Part shown: positions 46,001-58,000 of the stretch, in pieces
How positions within the stretch are numbered: position 1 is the first letter of the stretch
Layout: the number at the start of each line of letters is the position of its first letter
Assembly (NCBI GenBank): GCA_964036665.1
Contig: OZ038528.1
Span: 21,067,245-21,131,244, forward strand
DNA from: Gordius sp. MW1
Taxonomy: Eukaryota; Nematomorpha; Gordioida; Gordea; Gordiidae
Length of the DNA stretch: 64,000 bases
Direction: 5' to 3'
Made by a program: the position numbers and the translations under genes
Notes under the pieces: model-generated
The model's database searches: none
What the model saw: only the letters and a program-made list of their open reading frames with translations
What the model was told of the DNA's origin: nothing

Positions 46001-49000
46001 TTAAGCGAAATTGTCAAACTTACTTAGAAATATTTTGGATAAAAAATCTAATAAAAATAATTATTTTCATTAATAACAAATAAGCTAACTAACTTCCCCC
46101 CCCCAAAAAAATTTCTCCTTATTGACAGGGGGAGGGGGTGGGGGCTATGTTATAAATAAATATAAAAAACATCCATATACACCCACCTGATACCAGCGGC
46201 GAATGAGTTCCTCGTCGGGATTATTGAAAAACCCACCCACATCGGCTCCAGAAAAAGTCATGCCCGTGACGGATAGACTCAGCATCATTGGAACGGTGAT
46301 TTTTAAGTGGCTCCATTCAGCCGTATTGTCGCCAGTCCAAATTGCGGCTAGAGAATAAAGCATGATTTATAACAACAAATAATAGAAGTGCCATGAGCAA
46401 AATTTTCGGGATATAAAAGGTGTGTTGTGTGTATATATTAGTGTTGTAAAAACGGCTGTGTTTTGTTTGGTCCACCTTTGGTTTTAGTCGACTAAACATC
46501 GGCAAACCAAAGATTTGACCAAAAAACATTTGGCCTGTTTACGCGTCTAAGAAAAACGGACTAAAAAGCTTTGGTCAGGCTACGGTTTAGTCGACTAAAA
46601 CCAATGGTCGACCAAACAAAACACAGCCGTTTTTACAACATTAGTGTATATCCATGGTGTAAATGTTGTTGTTGCTCTATATAAATTGGTTGAAATCGAT
46701 AACCAACATATAAATCAGCATGTACGCCCTCCCATGCCGTAAATTAGGTGTTTTAGTATTTAGTGAAGTTTTAAATCAGTTCACATTCATTTTAATCTTT
46801 ACACACTATAACGACATTCGTTGTATATATAAGGCTGTTTTTCAAAAGTACATTTTGCATTTATAGGGTATTTTCCAAAAGTGTAAGGTGGTTAAAATTT
46901 AAAATCACCTAACATACTATTTTAAATGGACTAAAATAAGGTTCTGAATGGAGTGGATCCTTTATGGCATTTGTATCAATTCTATTACTTAAAATTTCGT
47001 AAACCAATAAGTATTAAGCTCCGCTCTACCATCACCTATAGCTATGAAAAACATCAATGAGCCGCTTTGCAATAGGTATGTTAAATTATAATTACAATCA
47101 AAACAACGTGTAAATCTTTAGCATGTTAAATGCTTACTAAATTACACAAAATATAAATCAAAGCTCGGCAATAATTTCCTTAAAACATAGCAGTCCTGTT
47201 TGGAAGCCTTGTAAAATACATCTAATGTAAAATGATACCCGTTCTTTGGGATCCGGCGAAAAAGCCGCGAGAGAGGACGAAAGGTCTTTTGGTGTGACCC
47301 GATCTTTCCACGAGCCCTTGAAACGTGGCTGCGTGCTTAATTTAATTGCAAATAAATAAATGAGTAAATTTTAGACTAAACTAAACACATTTTTAAACGG
47401 TTACAACAAGAGATCTTTTTGCAATAATTTTACCGCAAAATTATAAGAAACTGAATAAAATTTCGATTAAAACGATATATATCGGAGAGATAGACTGAAG
47501 ACTATTTGCTAGTAGAAACTTTGTTTAAGGCTCGCCAAAAAATTCAACTATGCACTGGAAATTGGCGTGGGTAGTGATTCTTTAATTCAATCTTACACTC
47601 TAGTTTCGTGTCAAGGGAAATTTTGATGGACTAAACGTTTTTCAGGTATAATCAAGATCGAGCCTAAATTAGATTAATATTTAACTGAGTTGTAGAGAAC
47701 CGAGCTTTGGCCTCATTGCAAGATAAATTGTGGGAATATGCTTCTGCTCTTTACCCACACTATTTTTGCCTTATAGTGATAGCACAAAATATGAAATATA
47801 ACAACTAAAGAACCACATTCCAGAATTAAAAAATAATATTCGCCTCCCTAAGATATTTTGAAAAAATAATAATGTTATCGGCTTAGTTGGTCGAACGCAA
47901 AGCGCTATCAATATAATAAAGGAACAGAAGAAGAATATATCCTTTCAAGAATTTCTGAAAACCTCATACACATCTCCATTTTAAAATGTCCCGAAAAATA
48001 AATATATTTTTAATCAGAATGCGACTCAGAAGAAAATGTTTACACATATCATTCGTTAAAAAAATCATTCTGAAAACAAATTTATATTTAAAAAGAACTT
48101 TGTCCAAGGGACTAAATCTTGAGTTTTAAATAAAGTCCATTTCTAGAGCGATTAGATCCAAAATAAAGGCAAAAGGAGTCGCATTTCTATGGGATGCTTG
48201 CAAGTCTCTGCGCGGAGCGCCTCATTTATTTCATGGAAATGTAGATTTTTTAAACAAAGAACACACGTAGATAAACGAGAAATAAGAAGGATTAAAACAA
48301 AGAGAAAAGTTGTTGCTCCCTTCAACCAAAATGGCCAAGAATCTGGGAAGGCTTTAAAGTTAAATTTGGCAAGGAAAATCCATTTATCTTCCTTCCTTGT
48401 AAAAACGACCATGGTAGGAGAGACAGCAGAAAAGCAAATCTTTAATGGATTTACAATTTAAAATCAGTCAAGCACAAAAACAATAATGAAATTTGGGCTC
48501 AAGCGAGGTTAAAAAAAGTAAAGCCAATCCGCGGTCATAAGCCAGTGTATTTGCGAAAACAAAATAAAAGTCTTTTACAAAAGCATAAATCTACAGCCAT
48601 TAAAACCCCGTATAAGGTTCCACGGCATTCATTCAAAAATTACAAGTTGAACAGGACGGACGGAGGGACGGACAACAACAAGCGAGCCCATCAGTTGCAT
48701 AGCAATTAATTATATTTTATGAACAAACATTAGCGTAGGGAGGGGGTGGTTTTCGGGCTAGAACCCCTCACATGATTTTCAATTTATATAATTTTTATAT
48801 TGTATATTTAATCAAAATAAAGATTTGTTGGATTTTATTTTTAGTATTTTATTATTTTTACGCTATTGTCACTATAAACTTTTAGGAAAAAAACATTTTT
48901 ATCCAAAAAAATAATTACAAAAAAAATTTCACCTTGCTAATTTTATAACCCACCCCCCCTTGAGGAAATCCTAGTTACGCCCATGTGAGCAAATACTTAA

Positions 49001-52000
49001 CCTTACCACGTGCAAGGCGTACAGATTGTGTATGTCTCTGTGTTCTAGGGCGTTGTGAGAATGGAGCAAATCCTTTGGCATAGTAACTTCGGGCCCGCTA
49101 AACACGGAAGGTTCGTTCATATCGTTCCACAGCATAACATCGGCTGTGGTTGTGGGAAAGCGAGTGAAATCGAATTGCGAAGCCCACCAGTCTCGTACTT
49201 CGCGCCTCTGAAAATCGGGATACTTCGAATTGCCTAAATACGTGTGTCGTCAAAAACTTACATGTATATTACTGTCATAGACTAATAGACTGCTCCTTCC
49301 CTTTTAAAAAGTGTTGTACATTTTGGCAGCCATTTTGAAAAGTGAAACAAGAATTTTAAGCAATTTATAAGGTTTGATGAATTTTTAAAATCGCTATAAT
49401 GAATAAAATGGGTTGTTTCATGTTATAAGATCAATGATTATTGTCCAATACAATCCATCGCCATACGAACTCTACTTCACTTATCAAAATGGCGGTCGTT
49501 TTTGGCAACACCTTTGATGCGTGAATATATAAGAGATGAGCAGTCTATTAGTCTATGATTGCTATAGCTCGCCCTTTCCCACACGCGCTATCTCCTTTAT
49601 TTTCCCACACTCTCACCCATTAATTTTCTCATTAGTTCCTCGCCCTCTTAGTTTTAGACGTTAGGATTACATCATCCATCATTTTAGTTTTGTACTTTTA
49701 AACAAGTTGACCTTCGTTATTTTTGAGGAGAATACTTAATATTCCTTGGCTATTCCCTATATTTTGACAATTAATCGCATGTATAATTCTTTCTTGTGAT
49801 TCGAAGCTATAAAATATGTGAGCATCGGTAAACATATGAAACGCGTGGGCTTTAAAAGTGCAAAATAATAAAAATGGCTTAAATCTTATTAGACCTCAAG
49901 TGATAACCGTAAATAATGCAAACACAATTATAATAGCTCATCCTCGCATAGGCATTCAAAATATGTATGCACATCTTTTAGAATGTCTTTTAAAATAAAA
50001 AGGGGGGAAATGACATTGTTAACTTTTAAAGTGCCATTTATAATGTTTTTTATCATGGCGAAATATTGTGGGCATACATTCATTTACCGATTTATCGAAA
50101 TCGTTGTGTCCACCCATCGATTTAAACGAGTGCGGTTAGATAATCCTTATTTACCGTTTAAAAAACCAACAAAATTTAATAATGAACCCTAGTGTGGTAA
50201 AAACGAGTGGATCACGTTTAATCGAAATTTAGTTTTAGTGGGCTAAACATAAACGGAACATAGGTTTTTTGCTCTATTTTTCTTAGTCGCATAACCAGCC
50301 CAAAAGTTTTTGGGTAAAACTTTTGGACTATTTAAGTTTAGTCGACTAAAACCAAACGTCGACCAAACAAAACCCGGCCGTTGTTAGTGACCACGTGCGC
50401 TAGCTATTCAACTACAGAAATATAATTTTCATGTACCATAATACTGATAGCCCGTACCGTACATACAGATCGCATGTCTTAGCAGGCCTATCTTATAAAA
50501 AACCGCAAAATTACGATGCATCTTTCCTTAATAAACTTATACGAATATAAGCTTATTAGGTGGTTATGTGCATTAAAGGTATACCTGGCCAACACCAGCC
50601 CTCGAAATCTTTATCTTCTTTGGTGCGCACGAAATAGCCGAGATTATTGGCTTCGTCGTGTATAGCGTAACCCGGTTCGGCTTTAATGTGGGGATCTATG
50701 ATGATAACGAGCTTTCTACCTTTGGCCGTAAGGTTGCCTATCATTTCTAACGGATTTGGGAATCTCACGGGATCCCAAGTAAAGTATCTGTGCAAAAATA
50801 TTGCAAAAAACTAAAAAATCATATATTTTTAGCAATATAGATTTTAAAGTTTTTCCGATATTAATAAATTGAAAAATCATTTTGAACTGATTTGTTGGGA
50901 TTATTTCCCTAGTTCGTTCACTTTCATACAAAAACTATTTTGCGTTTATATGAAATCCAGGAAAATATTAAAATGCCGCAAGCCATAATTGGAAAAACGG
51001 TAAAGGTCAATTCATAAATAAGGATTTTTATAATTAAAAGAATAGTTCATATGAAAAGTGGCCTCTAACATAGAGTTTATTAAAAAGAAAATTAAAAATA
51101 CTCAAAGAAGGCACGGATTTAATGTATTATCGACTCAGACTTTTCAAAATCTAAAAAGCTCAAAGACAAGAGTGGAACTAAATGTGAGATTAATAATTTA
51201 AAGGCAACGCGGCGATGAATCGTAAATTTCTTGGAACTCACTTCTTTCCCACGGTGTATTCGATATCTAGCCATATGTAATCGAGGGGTATGTCGTATTC
51301 TTCGAATTTATTCAGTACACCAATCACGTCTTCTTGGTCGTTGTAATTCCATCGGGATTGATGGTAGCCGAGCGCCGATATCTAGATAGTTAATGAGAAA
51401 AAAGGTGAAACCATCGCGAATCCATTTACTAAATAAATGGCTAGGTATTCGTTTCAACAAGATTCCAAGGTTAACTTAAAATATCAAATTGTGTACATAG
51501 GATAAACACAACAAATTTTTATAAAACTTTTGAATCATCCCCATCAACCTAAACGTTTTTGCAAACTTTCGCTAGGGCGTTGAACAAGTTAAAACTCCTA
51601 AAATTCACGTACAATCTCAATAAATGATTGATGCCAAAACAAAGTAAATCTTTTTTGATACCCTTCCTAGCCATGAACATCTCTTAGGTTTATTAAAGTC
51701 CAAGTTTGGCAAGTGTTTTACAAATTAACGTTCCCCAAACTAAAACATCACAAAATCAATTTTTGTGTTTACAAGGTGTAATAGGAATACGAATTTAAAA
51801 AAACAAATTTTAACGTTTTCCAACGCTATACCTAATCATTCGAAGCTTAGCAGGCTTAATAATGCCAATCCATGCAATATGCTCGGGATCTTTAACAAGC
51901 CTAAAAACGGTCGTAATTTTGTAAAAACTCTGCAATTTAAGGAAGCAAAATCATTGGGACACCCTTATAAGACACGTTGTGGTAAAAATTGGATAAAATA

Positions 52001-55000
52001 TTTATGGGGGACCCGTACTGGAGGCAAGGGAGTTACGCCGGTTAAGGCTTTGTATTGATGAAACACGTGTGAGGCAGTTGGGCCTAACAAAAGGAAAAGG
52101 TCTACAATGCCCGTCTCCGAAAACCAATGGGTGCTGGCCGAGCCGGTCTTAGGTGCAACTCCATCATCGCTCGTACCCTTATCGAACGATACGTCTATCC
52201 ACGTTTCTGACGGATTATTCCAAAATACACCCAAAGTTCTCTGTGTGCTAGATGGTGATATTTTTAAATCGAAAAAATTAAATCCGGGTTAAAATCTAGA
52301 AATCATTTTAAATTTGCTAGGAAATTTTGGAAAATCAACCTTAATAAAAAATCGAGGCACTATTTCTAACCTGACTAAAGGAGTGTTAAACCTAATTATA
52401 ATGTAATTTAAAACTTGATGGTCGATGGAGAATTAGTGTGAAAAATAATGTGTTATATAAAGGAAGTGAGTTCTATTGTAAGATATTTGCCACGTATAAA
52501 ATAATAAGTCCAAACCTCATCCTATTTATTTTGAGACTAACTAACGATCAAACATATAACATTGCCAATTAATAAAAAATAGTAGCTTTAGGATAAAAAA
52601 ATATTGCTACTAGCGCTAAATCTTTAAAACGGATTATTTATATTAATCATCAAAAATGAATTTAGTAAAAATGTGTTAATCTAAATTCGTGTAAATACAT
52701 TGCGTGGCGCATTTTAATGTCTAATAAAGATACAAAGTAAGATAAATTTCAGAAAATGGCTTATTTTAATAATATTTCCATGGTAAGTCTTTGTACTTAC
52801 AACCAACCTTAATCTTTGGTCAATTAACATTAAAAATTGCTAAATACTTTATTAAAGCTGTTTTAAATAAATACATTCGATTTCTAGATTGCTGTAAAAT
52901 TAATGACAAACTGCAATGATAACTCTAGGATAAAAAATTACTTGTGAGCCAACATGAAGGGTATTGAGCCGTACAAGGCCATTTTATTGCCAATTTCGTA
53001 TTCAAACACGTCGAAATTGTACAAGCGGTATGGCTGGTCATCTCTAGAAATCGCAACAAATCATAAATCAGCAAAAATTAAATTTGGGAATAGACGAAAA
53101 CATAGTAAAACGCCGGACAGAAATTAAAATTAAATTGAAATAATTGAAGTTAATTTATAACCACATTAGCAAAGCGAAATAGTTTTATAGAGACCTGCAA
53201 CGGGCCTATTTTGCTTGGTCGGCCCGCCCGCTTCGAAAATTTCTAGGCCCGGCCCTTGCCCGCTGAAAAAAGAAAAATTTGGCCCGGGCCCGGCCCTAAA
53301 CATTTTTTGCAAAACCCAGGCCCGGCCCGGGCCCGTAGAAATTTTTTTTCTCCAAATTTTTAAACGAATGTTGTTTTTTTATTAAAAAGTTAATTCAATA
53401 TTCAGTAATATATGTTAAAAACATCAATAACAATCATGTAAAAACAATAAATAGTTAATTATTTCCGGTCTTAATCGGGACTCTTCTAATAAGCGACCAG
53501 CCGTAGATAAATTTCTCACTTGTGGCACTTGTAGCCGGGATACATGAAACTATAAATGCCAAATGAGATAATTTTGAGTACCTAATTAAAGGTTATATTG
53601 ATTTTACTTTATTTACTTAGCTTCTTTGCCTTTCCACCATTTTATTTCAATTGAGTTGAGTACAATTCAAATTTCGCAGTACTTTTTGTAAATGTATGAA
53701 TGAAAAGTAAGTGTGTATGTGTTGCGTATTAGGACACAAAAAAATAAATTTAAATTAATAAAAAACAGTTTAAATATAAAACGTTTGTCTTTGTTTAAGT
53801 TGTAATTATTTTAAAGTATATTACTACACAAATAAAAAATTAACTATTTTGCAACGAGCTTTTAACGGGCCTAGCTAAATATAGGCCCGGCCCGCTTGAT
53901 TTGTCGGCCCGCCCAAGCCCGGCCCGTTGTTTTTTTTTAAAGTCCAAAGCCCGCCCATACTCGGCCCGCGGGCCGGGTATGGGCGGGCCGCCCGCGGGCC
54001 GGGCAGGTCTCTAAGTTTTACTACTAGTCACACCTAGAAATTAGTGAGTAAAAACTATGCCTCGAATCGGATCTTCATTTTTGTTCCAAAATATTCAATT
54101 AGAGATTCGTCGAATATTAAAATGCAGATAAGAATTTCGAAAATAATTTAAGGATTCAAATTCAATTCGAATACATATTAACTTTTTTAATTATTAAAAT
54201 TTTAAAAAAGGCTACTGTGATTTTTGATTTGCATATATATTCAAAAAACTTATTCAAAAGATCGTTAAGAGTACACACATTGAAAATAAAAACATTAATG
54301 TGTAAATCAATCGAGAAGCGATTTTTAGCTAATTTCCAAGGCAAATTATTAATTGCTATGCAATTTATGGGCTCGTTTTTTGGTGTCCGTCCGTCCGTTG
54401 TATCCTCCCTATCTATTTGCATTGGGTATATTAGGTTATCGCTTTTAAAAATTAATGCATGAGAAAGAGGTGCCCCACCCCTCATCTCTATCTCCCTCGC
54501 TGTGTTATTTTTTAAATTAATGCATAAGAGGTGCCCCACCCCTAGAGAACTGCAAAGTCACTTTTTTTCAACCCGAACCCGACCCGACCCGAAATCATTT
54601 TCAAATTTTCTACCCGGACCCGACCCGACCCGAAATCATTTTCAAATTTTCTACCCGGACCCGACCCGACCCGAAATCATTTTCAAATTTTCTACCCGAA
54701 CCCGACCCGAAAGCATTTAAAAAACTTTAACCCGAACCCGACCCGAAAAATTATAAAAAAATTACTTTCGAGCGCGAAAATTGCTGTGTGTAAAATTAAA
54801 TCGACTAGTAAAAGCCATGATGATTTGTATTCTTTAAAGGGGATGGTGAAAAAAAACTCATAATTATTTATCTATATTTAGTTTCCTAATATCAAGTAAA
54901 CTGCTCATATGTTATAGACTTGAGACAACTATTAAACATCCATTTATTGTTATTATGAAACCATTAATATATAGCTGATTATAATCAATATAGTAAATAA

Positions 55001-58000
55001 GATGAAATTTATAGTGACTGTCCAAATGTTTTAAGTTTGAAGTGCAATTTAAGATAAATTCATTTGATATGAAACTTTAAAATAATTATAAGTTATTACA
55101 AAAAAAAATGCACATGAAACATTTATAAAATTATAACTTACTTTTAAGTTGGCTATGTATAAAATGTAATTTAAATTAACGATGAGGATTAGCTAAAACT
55201 TCACTGTTAACGCTAAAAAAATTTAAAATATAACTTTATTGAAATACTTTACCTTTTAATAGTCAAATTAAAAACAGGAGTAATTTATGTAGTTTGAATT
55301 AGTGATGAGAATTAGCTAGCACTTCAGAGTTTGGAGTCTTAAAATTTAAAAAAAGAGGCAGAGAATTAAATAAATGAATGATCCAAATTAATTGTGCATT
55401 TCGATATTTAAAAACACTCTTTGCTTAGCAATTAACATTAATTAAAAAAATAGGTCTCGCGTGTTTTTTACAATGTATAAACCTTGGACCCGACTCTATA
55501 AATTTGACCCGACCCGAGAGCATTTTCAAATTTTTTACCCGGACCCGACCCGACCCGAAATCATTTTCAAATTTTCTACCCGGACCCGACCCGACCCGAA
55601 ATCATTTTCAAATTTTCTACCCGAACCCGACCCGACCCGAGGTCGGGTCCGGGTCGGGTCTCGGGTCACCCGTGCAGTTCTCTACCCACCCCTCATCTCT
55701 ATCTCCCTCGGTGTGTTATATATATAAGATTTGTTAAATTATCTATTATATAATAAACATAAATAAAAGTTGTTTACTTTTAATTGCTATGCAATTTAAG
55801 TAGTTATATAATAAACATAAATAAAAGTTGTTTACTTTTAATTGCTATGCAATTCAACTAGTTTTTTAGTTAGAATCCCGGAGTTTTTTTTGACTCTTAT
55901 GATTGTTCTTGTTACTATCATTGATAATAAGAATTTTTGGCCGTCCGCTGGCTCCTGACCGATGGAAAAAATGACCATTGGCCAAAATGTGAATCGAAAT
56001 TATTTTTTTCGTTTTTTTTACCATTATGATTGTTCCTGTTCCTACCATTGCTATTATGACTTTTTGGCCGTCCGCTGGCTGCTGACCAATGTTATATAAT
56101 AAACATAAATAAAAGTTGCTTACTTTTAATTGCTATGCAATTTAACTAGTTTTTGGGTTAGAATCCCGGAGTTTTTTTTGACTCTTATGATTGTTCTTGT
56201 TACTATCATTGATAATAAGAATTTTTGGCCGTCCGCTGGCTCCTGACCGATGGAAAAAATGATCATTGGCCAAAATGTGATTCGAAAATTTTTTTTCGTT
56301 TTTTTTGACTATTATGATTGTTCCTGTTCCTACCATTGCTATTATGACTTTTTGGCCGTCCGCTGGCTGCTGACCAATGGAATAAAATGATCATTGGCCA
56401 AAATGTGATTCGAAAATTTTTTTTTCTTTTTTTTTTTACTATTATGAATTTATATCCACTTTTACCGTGTCCTGGCTGCTGACCAATGGAAAAAAATGAC
56501 CATTGGCCAAAATGTGCATCAAAATTTTATTTTCCGTTTTTTTGGCTATCATTGACTTATAGGGTATCTGTTGGTACTGACCAATGGAGAAAAAATGACC
56601 ATTGGCTTTTTTCCAAGCGTTCTTCCTTAAACGATTGCTCTTGTTTGGTCAATAAATTGGTTCCAGTCGAAAAAATTCTTTCGCGGGGGGTAGATGATCC
56701 AGGTATAGAGAGAAGATTTTTTGCCAATCTTTTGATGGCTGGAAAACGACGTTTATTCTTCCACTAATGTAAAGGCTCACCATTGGAAGCAACACGTGGC
56801 TCGCGTAAAAATGTCTCCAATATAGAGACTTCGCGTTTATAGTGTTTATATCCAGGCTGATACCTCGCTAGTTGATACAAAATCGAGCTGACTTCCCAAA
56901 GCAATTTCCGAGTCATCTTTGACTTCACTATAGGATATGCCATGTACTGGTGATAAACACAACACTAAAAAAATATTGAATTTCGAGCCGTGGCTAATAA
57001 GGCTCTCTTTTTATTGAATGCCATATATTTTTCAATTTTCTGCTTGGCCATCTTGCCAGCATAATCTTCTATGCTTGCCAAAGATTCTATAAGTTAATAA
57101 TATACCGTTAATACCAAGTTCATTGTGGGATATCCCGGATATTAAATTAGTTGCATTGATAAGGGAAAAAGTAGCAAGTTAACCTATTTAAATTGTTCCC
57201 ATTCGATGTATAATTCCTCCTTACCTTATAGAATTCAAGGCCCAAATCATCCGGAGCCTGTATCATTAAAATAGCTTTTTCTATCATTGTATAGGTGCTA
57301 CTCCACCTGACTACCATGTCAAGTTTTACCTTTACGTTATAATAGGTGGGTCACTAATGTTGTAAGAACAGCTGGGTTTTGTTTGGTCGGCCTTCTGGTC
57401 TGTTTTTCAAATTTCGACTAAGCCTAGGGGTCGACTTAGAAAAGTAGACCAAATTACCTTTGATTGGTTTATGTTTAGTAGCACCTATATATAATGATAG
57501 AAAAGGCTTGTTTAATGAGACAAGCATTAGATAATTTGGTTTTATAAATTCTCAAAGGAAGAATTGCATTCCAGTAAAAAATGGGAAGAAATATAAAAAG
57601 TTAACGGGATACTTTTTCCCTTTCAAAGAGCAATCAATCTAGAATGTGGGGAGGAGCAATATCCAACAATGAACTCGGTTTACCTGTTTATTATCAATTA
57701 ATAGAAAAGTTAGCAGGAATAGATGATAATGGTGTGAAAATGGTTAGACAAAAAATCTAAAAATCTATGACGATAGCTATGCTGGCAAGTGTTGTTAATT
57801 CCAGGCTTAAGATTCAATATTTTGAATGTTTGTCATCAAAATATAATATATCTTCCAACGATATCAAGGATAATCTCGAAATTACGCTAGGGAGTCAGGG
57901 TGTTGATTTGGTAATAACTAATGATTTAACAAGTCTAGATCAACTATTCAAATTCGACAGAAATGGGAAAATGTTTTTAGAAACGTTTTTATCTGAACCC

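Noticed and set aside
48152..48461. Overlapping plus and minus 86-90 codon open frames taken as a gene
   Set aside because: No splice context or domain; best read as a decayed fragment related to 34582 and 39160-39400.
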